This document shows positions 46,804 through 56,320 of a stretch of 64,000 nt of DNA, piece by piece. The stretch's first letter is position 1. The number at the start of each line of letters is the position of its first letter. The notes beneath the pieces are model-generated. The model was not told where the DNA came from. It saw nothing but the letters and a program-made list of their open reading frames with translations, and did not search any database. A program made the position numbers and the translations under genes. The stretch covers positions 106,656 through 170,655 of the forward strand of contig NZ_WKKI01000004.1 in the NCBI RefSeq assembly GCF_009674805.1, read 5' to 3'. This DNA comes from Metabacillus lacus. GTDB lineage: Bacteria; Bacillota; Bacilli; Bacillales; Bacillaceae.

Positions 46804-46945
46804 CGTCTTTTCATCCTTTCAAAACTGTTATGGCAGGGAGATATAAGAGTATGGTAACAAATACAATATGAGGAAACAATCTCGAAAAAATCAATTTTCA
46901 ACCTCTTATTCTGCAGAAAAACTCTCAGGCAGCCTTGCTGCAAAT

Positions 46946-46972
46946 AAAAAACTGCACGTAAAATGCAGTTTT
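46946..46972 (-). terminator. Terminator after spoIIB
   Basis: Minus strand AAACTGCA-TTTTACG-TGCAGTTTTTT, 12 bases after the spoIIB stop. Confidence 0.88.
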
Positions 46973-46984
46973 CAGTAGAGATAT

Positions 46985-47989
46985 TTACTTTTGGAGCACT
47001 TGCATCGTTTCTAGAAGAAGCTGCTGCGCTTTCCAGCCGCCTTTTTGGGATGCATCTGACTGCATTATCTCTGCTGCAGCCAAAAGGCTGGCTGCTGTTT
47101 CACTCTTTGCCGCAGCATCCTTGAGTACAGCGACGGAAGCTTTCAAATCAGGTGCTTTTCCCCCGCTGATCAGCTCGGCGGAGGCCGAGGATAACACCTC
47201 AAATTGCTGAATCAATTCACTTTGGGAAGCATCGTAGGATAAAGATACATTTTTCCCGCCCCAGGCCTCTATGGAAGCTGCCGAATAAACGGTACTAAGT
47301 GAATCTGTAATGGCTTTTTCTTTTGCGACTCCCCCATAAACAAAGTAAGCATCCTCAGCAGAAAACACTGCAGCTGCAAAACCGCTGTCTTTCATTTTTG
47401 CGGCAACAGCATCTGCTCCCTCTTTGCTGGAGTATTTCCCAAGCTGCACAACATGAGACTGATAGCTTCCTTCTCCTGCACCTGCAGCTGGCGCTTCTTT
47501 CTCGCCTGAAGCAGCATCTTCTGACAGTGCCGGTGTTCCATCCACAGAAATAACAGCAGGACTGCCCTCAGCAGGCAGTGCGCCGCTTGAAATCATTTTC
47601 AGGGCGAGCGTACCGAAACATGCCCCAACCACAATGGCCAGCAATGCTGTAACAGCAAATTTTTTAATAGGAAAAGCAGGGTTAATGCTTCCTTTGCTGC
47701 CAGCATAAGAATACGTTTTGTTATTCCCCTTTTCATTTCCTTTTCGTTTGAATGGAGTTACGACTTTAGGATCTTCTTCCTGAAACAGCTCGCTGCTGTC
47801 AGCCAGCATCCATGGAAATTCTTCTTCTTCCTGTTCTGCCCCAGCCGTCTCTTTTTCAGCCTGCACTTTTTGCTCCCAGCTTGATAGAAATGGCTGCCCT
47901 GCTGTATCCCCATTACTGCCCGGAAACGGTACAACTCGTTCTTCTCCGTTAATTTTCACTTTTATCGTTTCTGCTCTCTGCTTGTCCAC
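46985..47989 (-). CDS. spoIIB: SpoIIB, SPOR-domain engulfment protein
   Basis: Septal membrane protein that speeds septal wall thinning at the start of engulfment. 334 residues from GTG 47989; the B. subtilis protein has 332. A cytoplasmic N-terminus with the family start KVKINGEERVVPF, one membrane helix (about 111-131), and a SPOR domain (about 174-245, SHVVQLGKYSSKEGADAVAAKM) that binds denuded septal glycan. In B. subtilis the next gene is comC; here the pilus operon ends just upstream, separated by its own terminator. Confidence 0.92.
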   Translation of the reverse strand: MDKQRAETIKVKINGEERVVPFPGSNGDTAGQPFLSSWEQKVQAEKETAGAEQEEEEFPWMLADSSELFQEEDPKVVTPFKRKGNEKGNNKTYSYAGSKGSINPAFPIKKFAVTALLAIVVGACFGTLALKMISSGALPAEGSPAVISVDGTPALSEDAASGEKEAPAAGAGEGSYQSHVVQLGKYSSKEGADAVAAKMKDSGFAAAVFSAEDAYFVYGGVAKEKAITDSLSTVYSAASIEAWGGKNVSLSYDASQSELIQQFEVLSSASAELISGGKAPDLKASVAVLKDAAAKSETAASLLAAAEIMQSDASQKGGWKAQQLLLETMQVLQK

Positions 47990-48046
47990 TTTGCCCCCGC
48001 CTTCCAGAACGATCTGTCATGTTTGTTCCCATCCTAGCATAGAGGC

Positions 48047-48078
48047 AAAAAAAAGAAACAAGACATTTGTCGTCTCGT
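48047..48078 (-). terminator. Terminator of the type IV pilus operon
   Basis: Minus strand ACGAGAC-GACAAAT-GTCTTGT, 7 bases with one G-U pair, followed by TTTCTTTTTTTT. It lies between the last prepilin and spoIIB. Confidence 0.75.
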
Positions 48079-48104
48079 TCTCAAAGGTTTTCGTCATTTT
48101 CCTT

Positions 48105-48575
48105 CTATTTTTTTACAAGTGGAGAAATATAGGACGTGCTGATTTTTTGAAAAGGAACCGGCTGATCCGGAGAGCTGCTGTCTGCTCCCACCTCAGCCGT
48201 GCAGATTCTTTTTGTATAGCCGAGAAGGCACACAGAAATGGATCCATCCACTGAAAACTGTACATATGATTCATTGCCCTCCTGAAACAGTTCCCTGCTA
48301 TAAGGATCTCTAATAGGCTCCAGCATGCTGCCCTTCAGCAAATCTCCGTAAGTGACGGACGCAGGAGGCGATCTATTCAGTGACTGCTGATAAAAAACGG
48401 CTGACTCTTTCAGCTGATAGGCATGCCCCTCAAAAGCTCTGTCCTTTGATGTCGAAATCAGCGAACCAAAGGTCGGCACTGCAATGGCAGCTAAAATTCC
48501 AAGAATGACAATCACTGCTAGCACCTCAAGAAGAGTCATTCCTCTTTGGGTTGGAAAACTGCTGTTACTCTTCAT
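48105..48575 (-). CDS. Type IV prepilin, last gene of the pilus operon
   Basis: 156 residues. The prepilin signal TQRG|MTLLEVLAVIVILGI has glycine at -1 and glutamate at +5, followed by a 20-residue hydrophobic helix. The globular part has two cysteines (ISVCLLGYTKRICTAE) that could form a disulfide loop near the C-terminus. It overlaps the pilO end by 11 bases, so it is coupled to the assembly genes. Could be a minor pilin or pseudopilin; the pilin at 51837 looks more like the major one. Confidence 0.9.
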   Translation of the reverse strand: MKSNSSFPTQRGMTLLEVLAVIVILGILAAIAVPTFGSLISTSKDRAFEGHAYQLKESAVFYQQSLNRSPPASVTYGDLLKGSMLEPIRDPYSRELFQEGNESYVQFSVDGSISVCLLGYTKRICTAEVGADSSSPDQPVPFQKISTSYISPLVKK

Positions 48576-49356
48576 ATTCTTCCGTTATCACTGCAGAATC
48601 ATTGAGATAGTTTTGAAATGGATTATGTTTATTGCTGGAAACAGGCGCGCTTATACCGGGAAGAGAATTTTTCAGCTCTGTCAGTCCCGGCATATAAAAT
48701 GAGTTCAGTGAAACGGAAAACTCATAATCTCCTATATCCTGCTCCAGGCTGGTAATTTCCGGCTGGCCGGTAATCGTCAAATCTTCAATCTGCACAATGC
48801 GCTGCATCTTTTCCAGGGAAATTAAAAATTGCTGCATGTCATAATAATTGGCTGCAGTAACGTTCGCCTGAACGCTGAGCATCTCCAAACCTGCGGGCAA
48901 AAATGCTGCTTCTCCTCCTGAAGCTTCAGCTTCCTCAGTAACCTCCCCGTTTTCAGAAGAAGCTGCATTCTCCTGCTCGGATTCAGTTGAGACTGCTGCT
49001 TCCGCTTCTGGAGGCTGAATCTCAAAAACACTTTCCGAGAATGCCAGATTCGTAATAAATGTATTCGAAATAATTTCAGCTTTTTCCAGTTCCAGCAAAA
49101 ACTGCTCCTCAAAAGGATCTACCGGAATTCTTTTTTGCAGTTCAGCTGCTGTTTGCTTGTTTATCATCTGACCTTCTGAATTCTGAGCGACTGATTCCAG
49201 CAGCTGTTTTTCTGCTGCCAGCAAGGAAGAAGCACTTTCTATTTCTCGTTCGATTCCTGTGAGAAAGAAAAAATAATAGCCTGCAAGAATGACTGATAGC
49301 AAAATACCAAAAAAAGAAAGAAGCATCCAATAAAGCTTTGTCCACATATTGTTCAT
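48565..49356 (-). CDS. pilO: PilO-like pilus assembly protein
   Basis: 263 residues: one N-terminal membrane helix (about 9-31), a coiled-coil stretch (SASSLLAAEKQLLES), an acidic Ala/Glu-rich insert (about 118-150) that is unusual, and a ferredoxin-like domain (ANYYDMQQFLISLEKMQRIVQIEDLTIT) typical of PilO. Expected to pair with PilN to form the alignment complex at the membrane. Its ATG overlaps the pilN stop (ATGA). Confidence 0.85.
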   Translation of the reverse strand: MNNMWTKLYWMLLSFFGILLSVILAGYYFFFLTGIEREIESASSLLAAEKQLLESVAQNSEGQMINKQTAAELQKRIPVDPFEEQFLLELEKAEIISNTFITNLAFSESVFEIQPPEAEAAVSTESEQENAASSENGEVTEEAEASGGEAAFLPAGLEMLSVQANVTAANYYDMQQFLISLEKMQRIVQIEDLTITGQPEITSLEQDIGDYEFSVSLNSFYMPGLTELKNSLPGISAPVSSNKHNPFQNYLNDSAVITEEYEE

Positions 49357-49964
49357 TCACTTCCCTCCATTCCGGCAGCCTTTAGTTCTTCTGAATTAAA
49401 TACAACCTGATAAGCGGCTATATAGCGGGGAATTCCTTCCTTTCTCTCTGTTTCTTCTTCTTCAGTCCCGCTCTCCTCCGTTTGAAGCTGCTGAGTTGTA
49501 ATGGACAGGAGCTTCGCTTCCAGGATGATATGAGAAGACTTCAGCCGGTTCAGATAAAAAGCGGCTTCTCTGCTGTTATCAAATTGTACAGAGATATCAG
49601 CTCTTTGAGCTCCGCTGTAAGAAAGGCTTTGAAAATAACCGGTTTCAGGCAGCAAAGAACTAATTTCTTCCAAAACAGGAACAACTCTGGCCGGATAGCT
49701 GATTGACCAGTTTACTGTATTTTGAAGAACAGCAGCTGCATTGGAGTTGATTTGTTCGGCTTTTATACCTTGAAGAAGCTCTGACTGTTTTGCCGTCTGT
49801 TCAGTTTCCTGCTGTATTCTTAGAAGCTCATCCTTTTTCCCCTGATAGGAAAAAGTGAGCCAGATCAACAGCACTGATAAAATAGGTACAAACACAGCTA
49901 TCAGCAAGGCAGTTCTATAGCTTTTTTTCTTTTTTTCAGGAAGCAGATTAATCTCTAACGCCAT
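49353..49964 (-). CDS. pilN: PilN-like pilus assembly protein
   Basis: 203 residues. It begins MALEINLLP, the INLLP motif that in other pilus systems inserts into a groove of PilM, followed by one membrane helix (about 19-39) and a coiled coil. The C-terminal half is ferredoxin-like. It lies two bases downstream of pilM and overlaps pilO, so the order pilM-pilN-pilO is conserved. Confidence 0.9.
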   Translation of the reverse strand: MALEINLLPEKKKKSYRTALLIAVFVPILSVLLIWLTFSYQGKKDELLRIQQETEQTAKQSELLQGIKAEQINSNAAAVLQNTVNWSISYPARVVPVLEEISSLLPETGYFQSLSYSGAQRADISVQFDNSREAAFYLNRLKSSHIILEAKLLSITTQQLQTEESGTEEEETERKEGIPRYIAAYQVVFNSEELKAAGMEGSE

Positions 49965-49966
49965 GA

Positions 49967-50968
49967 TTACACCTCTTTAAGAGCAAGTCCGAGAACAGAA
50001 TAAAACTTTTCAGGAAGCTTTTCACCCTGAGCTGTCAGAATCTCGCTGTGTCCAATATGTAAAACCGGAATGTCCAATCTGCTATTCATGATGTCTTCAA
50101 TTCCCCCCAGAAAAGGATGATCGCCGCAAATGAAAACAGCATCAATTTCGCGGTTTCCCTGATGCAGAGAAAATCTGAAAAAATTCATTACCTTTTCCAT
50201 TTCTTTTACTGCATCCTGAAATACGTACGAATTCTCCAATTCATTTTCATGGGAGGGTTTGAAACGGTAGTATCCTTCGCTGATAAGGGATTGTGTTGTT
50301 TCCCAGTCTTCAAAGAGAAAATCAATTGGAATATGCCTTGTCAGGATGGGATATATTCCTTCAAAAATCGTCATTGTAAAAGCGTTGAGCTGAAATTGAA
50401 CCATCAGGGTGCTCTTCTGCTCTTCCAGTTTGTGAAAATGATCATGCAAACGTCTTTGTGACAGTGGTGAGATGTCAGCAGACACGGCAGGCAGCTTAAG
50501 TTTTTCGAACAGTGCAGCGTAAGAAGAGACAAGATCCTCAGGCGCGGCATACAAAAGGAGCTCCCTTTGTCCGCCTGTGGAATTCAACACTGTGTAGTCA
50601 AATACGGGATTTTCAAATGGCAGGTGAATATTCGTCCCGAATTCGAGATACAGATATCCTTTGATTTCATCTTCTTTGATATCTGCCGGAATTGAAATTC
50701 TTTTAATCACCACAACCGAATCTGGCACAAGAAACCGGACAGATTTCCGCTTCAGCCCCCACTCCTGAATCCGTTCCTCTAGAATGATTTCGAACTTCTC
50801 AGTGTCTGCTATTCTCCCAGTCTCTACAATACCAGGCGGCAGCAGGTACTCCCCAAACCTGCTGGCCACAAGCGGAGAAGATGATTTGAGCTCTAAAAAT
50901 TGAATAGAATAATCATTGATCAGCAGATTAACAGTGTTTTTTTTTCCAGATAGAAAAGACAGTTTCAT
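49967..50968 (-). CDS. pilM: PilM-like actin-fold pilus assembly protein
   Basis: 333 residues. Cytoplasmic actin-like protein that docks the PilN N-terminus and couples the motor to the alignment complex. Recognisable are LLINDYSIQFLELK, RKSVRFLVPDSVVVIKRISIP and the two-stranded start of each actin subdomain; the nucleotide loops are weakly conserved. ATG 50968 follows TAAGGGGAATATGCC, 12 bases after the prepilin peptidase gene. Confidence 0.87.
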   Translation of the reverse strand: MKLSFLSGKKNTVNLLINDYSIQFLELKSSSPLVASRFGEYLLPPGIVETGRIADTEKFEIILEERIQEWGLKRKSVRFLVPDSVVVIKRISIPADIKEDEIKGYLYLEFGTNIHLPFENPVFDYTVLNSTGGQRELLLYAAPEDLVSSYAALFEKLKLPAVSADISPLSQRRLHDHFHKLEEQKSTLMVQFQLNAFTMTIFEGIYPILTRHIPIDFLFEDWETTQSLISEGYYRFKPSHENELENSYVFQDAVKEMEKVMNFFRFSLHQGNREIDAVFICGDHPFLGGIEDIMNSRLDIPVLHIGHSEILTAQGEKLPEKFYSVLGLALKEV

Positions 50969-50980
50969 GGCATATTCCCC

Positions 50981-51748
50981 TTAAAGATAAAAGTAAGCTG
51001 CAATGCTGTTAAGATACCAGGAGATCATGTTCTCCCCGAAAAAGTGAGACAGGAGGGCACCTGCGACCAAAAATGGCCCGAAAGGAAACGGCTTGCCCCG
51101 CTGAATTTTCCCCATGAACATGCCAGCAAGGCCGATAATTGTTCCAAGAAAGGTTGCCAGCATAAAGCAAAGCAGAACGAGCTTCCACCCCAGCACAACG
51201 CCAAGCACGGCAAGAAACTTCATGTCGCCAGCCCCCATGCCGCCCCTGCTGATCAGGATGATGAGAAATGGAATGAAAAAACCGACTGAGAAGCCCAGCA
51301 GTGAGTCCCACCAAGGATTCAGAGGAAGCAAAATGACTTCCGCAATAAACAGTGCAAGAAAAAAGGCCAGCACCTTATCGGGAATAATCATATATTTCAA
51401 ATCAGATAAAAACACAATGCTGCAAAGAGAAATCAGTGACCAGGAGACGATCAAATCCTCTGACCACCCTGCCAGCAATGGAGCGGTGACAAACAGCACC
51501 GCTGTTGCAAGCTCCATTGCAGGATACAATGGCGATATGCCTGCACGGCAGCTCCTGCATTTTCCCCTTTGAAACAAAAACGAAAAAACGGGAATCAGCT
51601 CAGTAGCAGTGAGGGTATGTCCACACGAAGGACATGCCGAACGGGGTGCGACGATGGAAATGGACTGCGGTACGCGCAGGGCGACCACATTATAAAAAGA
51701 GCCCAGAACAAGGCCCAGGATGAAGATGTATGAATAGATTAGGAGCAT
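50981..51748 (-). CDS. Prepilin leader peptidase/N-methyltransferase (ComC/PilD)
   Basis: Aspartyl membrane protease that cuts after the -1 glycine of prepilins and methylates the new N-terminus. 255 residues. Methyltransferase region with four cysteines (C39 and C42 in CPSCGH, C64 and C67 in CRSC), catalytic aspartates in LSDLKYMIIPDK and GMGAGDMKFLAVLG, and seven or eight membrane helices. Its place downstream of maf-spoIIB is that of comC in B. subtilis, so it may also serve competence pseudopilins. Confidence 0.95.
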   Translation of the reverse strand: MLLIYSYIFILGLVLGSFYNVVALRVPQSISIVAPRSACPSCGHTLTATELIPVFSFLFQRGKCRSCRAGISPLYPAMELATAVLFVTAPLLAGWSEDLIVSWSLISLCSIVFLSDLKYMIIPDKVLAFFLALFIAEVILLPLNPWWDSLLGFSVGFFIPFLIILISRGGMGAGDMKFLAVLGVVLGWKLVLLCFMLATFLGTIIGLAGMFMGKIQRGKPFPFGPFLVAGALLSHFFGENMISWYLNSIAAYFYL

Positions 51749-51774
51749 GATAGTACCTCGATTTTATAAAGCAA

Positions 51775-51807
51775 GGATAGATAACTATACAGAAAGGTTA
51801 TCTATCC
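51775..51807 (-). other. Strong hairpin between the major pilin and the prepilin peptidase gene
   Basis: GGATAGATAAC and GTTATCTATCC form a perfect 11-base stem with an 11-base loop, 30 bases after the pilin stop. No T-run follows, so it is more likely a stabilising or partial-termination element than a full terminator. Confidence 0.6.
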
Positions 51808-51836
51808 CTGGTTTTATTTTTGCTAATTTCGATTGA

Positions 51837-52310
51837 TTATTTTAAATCAGCTATTGCTTTTACTTCACTTCTCTCAAGCTTGGCGTTATCAGCTAAGAAG
51901 TTAGTTATTTGAATACCCCGATTATCATTAACTAATCTAACTCCTGCAACTTTACTACCCTGGATTTTTACATAGCTCTCATCAGCTTCAGTAACGCTCT
52001 CTGCTTTACCTCGCTTATAATTTCCTTTATCAGGGTCTTTCACCTTATCCAAATACTGTTTTTCTTCTAAGTAAGCAAGCGACAGATATTGCACTGTAGA
52101 AGACTGCAAACTTGTATCAGAGCTGATAGCCATCTTAGCAGCACTCACCATTTGCTGTGCATTCGCCACATGGGCATCTTTTTTCGAGTTGTCGATCAGG
52201 CCGCCGATGCTTGGGATAGCGATTGCAGCAATGATTCCGAGAATGACAACTACTGCGAGAAGTTCAATCAGTGTTAATCCTTTTTCATTTTTAAATAATC
52301 GTTTCATCAT
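51837..52310 (-). CDS. Type IV pilin, probable major subunit
   Basis: 157 residues. The short leader MMKRLFKNEKG is followed by LTLIELLAVVVILGIIAAIAIPS with glutamate at +5, the classic type IVa N-terminus. The globular part has no cysteines and ends charged. Points for a major pilin: AGGAGGAAGAAAG as ribosome site, a TATAAT directly upstream, and a strong hairpin after the stop. It lies between pilC and the prepilin peptidase gene. Confidence 0.92.
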   Translation of the reverse strand: MMKRLFKNEKGLTLIELLAVVVILGIIAAIAIPSIGGLIDNSKKDAHVANAQQMVSAAKMAISSDTSLQSSTVQYLSLAYLEEKQYLDKVKDPDKGNYKRGKAESVTEADESYVKIQGSKVAGVRLVNDNRGIQITNFLADNAKLERSEVKAIADLK

Positions 52311-52351
52311 ACTTTCTTCCTCCTAAATATTAGTAAAATTATCCTATTTCT

Positions 52352-52357
52352 ATTATA
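52352..52357 (-). promoter_or_regulatory. -10 element upstream of the major pilin gene
   Basis: Minus strand TGTATAATAG in an AT-rich 86-base gap. The -35 region (TTTTAA at 17 bases) is weak. A private promoter would let the pilin be made in excess over the machinery. Confidence 0.4.
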
Positions 52358-52396
52358 CATGACAAATTACTTATTTAAAATCATTTTTTTGTAAAT

Positions 52397-53605
52397 TTAT
52401 GTTTGAATTTGGTTGAATATATCAAACATTGGAACCATGATGGAAGTCACGATTGTTCCGACAATTGCTGCGAGCAGGACAATCATGAGCGGCTCTATTA
52501 ATGATTTCAGCCGGTCTGTGCTGCTTTCTACTTCCGCTTCATAAAAATCAGCTATTTTTGACAGCATACTGTCCAGTGCACCCGTTTCTTCTCCAATAGC
52601 AATCATTGATGTGACAAGGGGAGGAAATGCCCAATGTTTTTTCATAGGTTCTGTTAGTGAAAGACCATTTTCAAGAGATCGTCTGGATTCCAGAAGAACC
52701 CTGCTGATGACTTCGTTTTCCACTACTTTTTCCACAATGGCCAGTGCCTGCAGGATTGGTACAGAGCTTGAGAATAATGAACTGAGCGTTCTTGTCAGCC
52801 TGGCAATCATCGCTTTTTGGATCATGCTGCCAAAAATCGGCATGCGCAGCAGGGCATAATCGAGATAATACTTTGTTGCCGGGTTTTTATACAGTGTGTG
52901 AAGCAGTATGTAAAACATTAAAATCATCAGAGCAATCAGCCACCAGAAATTCTGCATAAAGTTGCTGGCGTTCAGTACAAACACCGTTATGGCGGGCAGT
53001 TCACCGCCAAAATCTTCAAACATGGTTACAAAGGTAGGAACAATAGCGATTAATAAAAATGCGACCACTGCTGCTGCAATGATGCCGACTGCTGCGGGAT
53101 AGGCAAGAGCAGACTGAATCTTCTGTTTCGTACGATGCTGTTTTTCATAATGTTCTGCCAGTCTGTTCAGTGTTTCATCCATATTTCCGCCCGCTTCACC
53201 TGCTCTGACCATATTGATAAACATGCTTGTGAACATCTTCGGGTGTTTTGCTGCAGCAGCTGATAAGGGGCTGCCCGATCTGAGATCCTCCTCCATCTGC
53301 TCCAGTGCCTTTTGCAGCGCTTTGCTTTCCGTCTGCTTTGCAAGAATAGATGTGCAGTCTACAACAGTTACGCCCGCTTCAAGCAGTGTGGAGAACTGGC
53401 GGAGAAAAATGACAAGATCCTGAAGTTTCACAGGATTTCCAAACGTGATGTCCTTAGTGAGAAGGGTGTCAGGCACCTCTGCAATGCCAATGATCCGTAT
53501 TCCTTCACCATTTAGTTTCAGAATCGCTTCCCGCTTGGAAGAAGCCTGTATTTTCCCTTTTTGCTGCCCTAATTGATTTCTTCCTTCATACTGAAATCGC
53601 GGCAT
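52397..53605 (-). CDS. pilC: Type IV pilus inner-membrane platform protein PilC
   Basis: 402 residues. Polytopic platform with two T2SSF domains (about 67-190 and 270-393), each with the pattern F-R-Q-x-S-T-L and membrane helices LLIAIVPTFVTMFEDFGGELP and LMIVLLAAIVGTIVTSIMVPM. It connects the motors to the pilus base. Its ATG shares a base with the pilT stop (TAATG), so the motor and platform are coupled. Confidence 0.96.
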   Translation of the reverse strand: MPRFQYEGRNQLGQQKGKIQASSKREAILKLNGEGIRIIGIAEVPDTLLTKDITFGNPVKLQDLVIFLRQFSTLLEAGVTVVDCTSILAKQTESKALQKALEQMEEDLRSGSPLSAAAAKHPKMFTSMFINMVRAGEAGGNMDETLNRLAEHYEKQHRTKQKIQSALAYPAAVGIIAAAVVAFLLIAIVPTFVTMFEDFGGELPAITVFVLNASNFMQNFWWLIALMILMFYILLHTLYKNPATKYYLDYALLRMPIFGSMIQKAMIARLTRTLSSLFSSSVPILQALAIVEKVVENEVISRVLLESRRSLENGLSLTEPMKKHWAFPPLVTSMIAIGEETGALDSMLSKIADFYEAEVESSTDRLKSLIEPLMIVLLAAIVGTIVTSIMVPMFDIFNQIQT

Positions 53606-54648
53606 TAGTCCATCATCCCCTGTGACATATATGGCATTGCTGCAGATCTTGAGATATGGCCTGATTCCACCAGTTCCCCAAGAGCACTTTGAAAGGTTTG
53701 CATGCCTTGTGCGCGGTTCGTTTGAATCACGCTTTGAAGCTGATGCGTTTTTTCGTTTCGGATCAGATTAGCTGAAGCGGCATTGTTAATTAAAATTTCA
53801 AAAGCGCCTTTTCTCCCTTTGCCGTCTGCGCGCGGAAACAGGCGCTGAGAAATGACTGCTGCCAATACGGAAGCAATTTGATGGCGAATCTGGGGCTGCT
53901 GGCCTGCAGGAAACACATCGATCATTCTGTCAATTGTTGCTGGTGCAGAAGAGGTGTGCAGCGTTCCCAGAACAAGATGCCCGGTTTCAGCTGCGGTGAT
54001 AGCTGTATGTATGGTTTCAAGATCTCTCAGCTCCCCCACTAGTATGACATCAGGGTCCTGCCTGAGCGCAGCCTTTAAACCTGTGGCAAAACTGGTCGTG
54101 TCAAAGCCCACTTCACGCTGATCAATAATACTGAGCTGATGGCGGTGAAGATACTCAATTGGATCTTCAAGCGTAATCACGTGCTTTTTTACGGTTGCAT
54201 TTAAATGGTGTATCATTGCTGCCAGCGTTGTGGACTTCCCGCTTCCTGTCGGCCCTGTTACGAGAATAAGTCCGTGAGGCTTCTCCATGATGGAGGAAAG
54301 TATCTCTGGAAGCTGAAGCTCTTCAAGTGTCGGAATGTTTCTTGGAACAACACGCACAGCTAGCGAAATGCATGATCTTTGCCGAAAAGCATTTACCCTG
54401 AATCTTGATACGCCCGGGATGCCGTAGGAAAAGTCCAGCTCGCCCTTTTCCTCAAAAAGAGCCCATTTTGTCTGGGAAATGACAGCTCTTGACATGCCTT
54501 CCGTATCCCTTGGCAAAAGAACGGCTTCACCGTATTTCACAAGGTCACCGTTAATTCTCATAATGGGCTGGACGCCTACTGACAAATGAATGTCAGAAGC
54601 GCCTTTTTGAAAAGCAGCTGTTAGTATTTCATCGATTCTTTCTTTCAT
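53605..54648 (-). CDS. pilT: Pilus retraction ATPase PilT
   Basis: 347 residues. Hexameric ATPase that depolymerises the pilus, giving twitching motility. Walker A GPTGSGKST (132-140), Asp box ITLEDPIEY (158-166), Walker B VGELRD, and His box GTLHTSSA. The C-terminal ASANLIRNEKTHQL corresponds to the AIRNLIRE motif required for retraction. Its presence marks a true retractile type IVa pilus, unlike the comG pseudopilus of B. subtilis, which has only an assembly ATPase. Confidence 0.96.
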   Translation of the reverse strand: MKERIDEILTAAFQKGASDIHLSVGVQPIMRINGDLVKYGEAVLLPRDTEGMSRAVISQTKWALFEEKGELDFSYGIPGVSRFRVNAFRQRSCISLAVRVVPRNIPTLEELQLPEILSSIMEKPHGLILVTGPTGSGKSTTLAAMIHHLNATVKKHVITLEDPIEYLHRHQLSIIDQREVGFDTTSFATGLKAALRQDPDVILVGELRDLETIHTAITAAETGHLVLGTLHTSSAPATIDRMIDVFPAGQQPQIRHQIASVLAAVISQRLFPRADGKGRKGAFEILINNAASANLIRNEKTHQLQSVIQTNRAQGMQTFQSALGELVESGHISRSAAMPYMSQGMMD

Positions 54649-54658
54649 AGCAGATCAC

Positions 54659-56320
54659 CTATTCCAGTACCGCAACCCGTAATACTTCTTCTGTTGTGGT
54701 AAGCCCCTGTTTTACTTTAATCAGTCCGTCATCAATCAGGAAAATCGTTTTATTTGCAACCGCCAGATCTTTTAACTCTGTATATGACTGCTTGTTCATA
54801 ATGACCTTTTTCATTTCTTCATTCATGACCAGCAGCTCATGAATAGCAATTCTGCCTTTGTAACCTGTCATATTGCAGGTGCCGCAGCCTTCTCCCCTGG
54901 AGATACTGCTGACAGACATTCCCCGCTTAGAAAAGATTTCTTTTTCTCTTTCTGTAGGTGCTTCTTCTCTTAAACAGTCTCTGCACACCTTTCGCACAAG
55001 ACGCTGAGAAACAACGCCGGAAAGAGAGCTTGCAACAAGAAACGGCTCAACTCCCATATCAATCAATCTGGTAATGGTACCGAGCGAATCATTGGTATGA
55101 AGAGTGCTCATAACAAGATGTCCGGTCAACGAGGCCCTGACTGCCACTTCAGCCGTTTCCCTGTCCCGAATTTCCCCGACCATAATGATATTGGGATCCT
55201 GGCGGAGAATCGACCTCAGCCCTTTCGCAAAGGTCATGCCAACGTTTGGATTGACTGCAATCTGATTAATTCCTTCGAGCTGATATTCTACTGGATCTTC
55301 AATTGTGATAATGTTCACTTCTTCATTGTTCAGCTGATTTAAAGCCGCATACAAAGTGGAAGATTTACCAGACCCTGTTGGGCCGGTGATTAATACAATG
55401 CCTGTTGGCTGGCTGATCAGATGTGTAAATCTCTCCAGATTCAGCTGGTTAAATCCAAGCTTTTCGATATCATTGAGCGCACTGCCCAGATCCAGCACAC
55501 GCATGACGATTTTTTCACCGTACACAGTGGGAAGCGTTGATACCCGCAAATCTGTATGATGAAAGTTCAAAGAAATTTTCATTCTGCCGTCCTGAGGGAT
55601 GCGATGTTCCGTGATGTCCAGATTCGCCATGATTTTAATTCTGGCTGTTAACACATTCTGCATATGCTTTGGCAATGCTCTTTCCGTTTTCAGCACTCCG
55701 TCCACACGGTAACGGACACTCACCTTTGTTTCCTGAGGATCAATGTGAATATCGCTCGCCCGCTGCTGAACAGCATTTGTCAGCAGCTGATTCACAAGCC
55801 TGACAACAGGAGAGTCTTCACCTGTGATTTTTTCCTCTTCAGCATCCCCAAAGTCAGGAAGCTGTTCCATCAAATCCGACATGCTGTCATCCATTTCATA
55901 ATATTTTGAAATGGCTTTAACAATATCGTCCTTTGATGCAATAGCTGTTTCAATCACAAACCCTGTTGACAGGCGCAGATCGTCTATTGTGTAAAAATCC
56001 ATTGGATCTGCCATCGCAACATAAAGCGTATCTCCTTCTTTTTTAAGAGGAATAATCATATTGCGCTTCGCAAATTCAATGGAAATCATATTGACCAGAT
56101 TTTTGTCAAAAGGATATCGAAACAAACTAACATGCGGAATACCAAGCTGAAACTCAAGTACTTCAATTAGCTGCTGTTCTGTTATAAAACCGAGATCAAG
56201 GAGCACGTCGCCAAGCTTTTGACCCGGTGCTTTTGTGGTTAGCGCTTCCTGCAGCTGCTCCTCACGTATCAGTCCTGCCTCTACCAGTAAATCTCCGAGC
56301 CGTTTTCTCACCTGCTTCAT
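54659..56320 (-). CDS. pilB: Pilus assembly ATPase PilB
   Basis: 553 residues. The N-terminal MshEN-type domain (about 5-145, RLGDLLVEAGLIREEQLQEAL) is a known cyclic-di-GMP binding fold in PilB and MshE proteins. Motor domain: Walker A GPTGSGKSS (313-321), Asp box ITIEDPVEY (338-346), Walker B VGEIRD (381-386), His box STLHTND (405-411), and a tetracysteine zinc site C446, C449, C479, C482. Its ATG overlaps the upstream VanW-like stop (ATGA). Confidence 0.96.
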   Translation of the reverse strand: MKQVRKRLGDLLVEAGLIREEQLQEALTTKAPGQKLGDVLLDLGFITEQQLIEVLEFQLGIPHVSLFRYPFDKNLVNMISIEFAKRNMIIPLKKEGDTLYVAMADPMDFYTIDDLRLSTGFVIETAIASKDDIVKAISKYYEMDDSMSDLMEQLPDFGDAEEEKITGEDSPVVRLVNQLLTNAVQQRASDIHIDPQETKVSVRYRVDGVLKTERALPKHMQNVLTARIKIMANLDITEHRIPQDGRMKISLNFHHTDLRVSTLPTVYGEKIVMRVLDLGSALNDIEKLGFNQLNLERFTHLISQPTGIVLITGPTGSGKSSTLYAALNQLNNEEVNIITIEDPVEYQLEGINQIAVNPNVGMTFAKGLRSILRQDPNIIMVGEIRDRETAEVAVRASLTGHLVMSTLHTNDSLGTITRLIDMGVEPFLVASSLSGVVSQRLVRKVCRDCLREEAPTEREKEIFSKRGMSVSSISRGEGCGTCNMTGYKGRIAIHELLVMNEEMKKVIMNKQSYTELKDLAVANKTIFLIDDGLIKVKQGLTTTEEVLRVAVLE

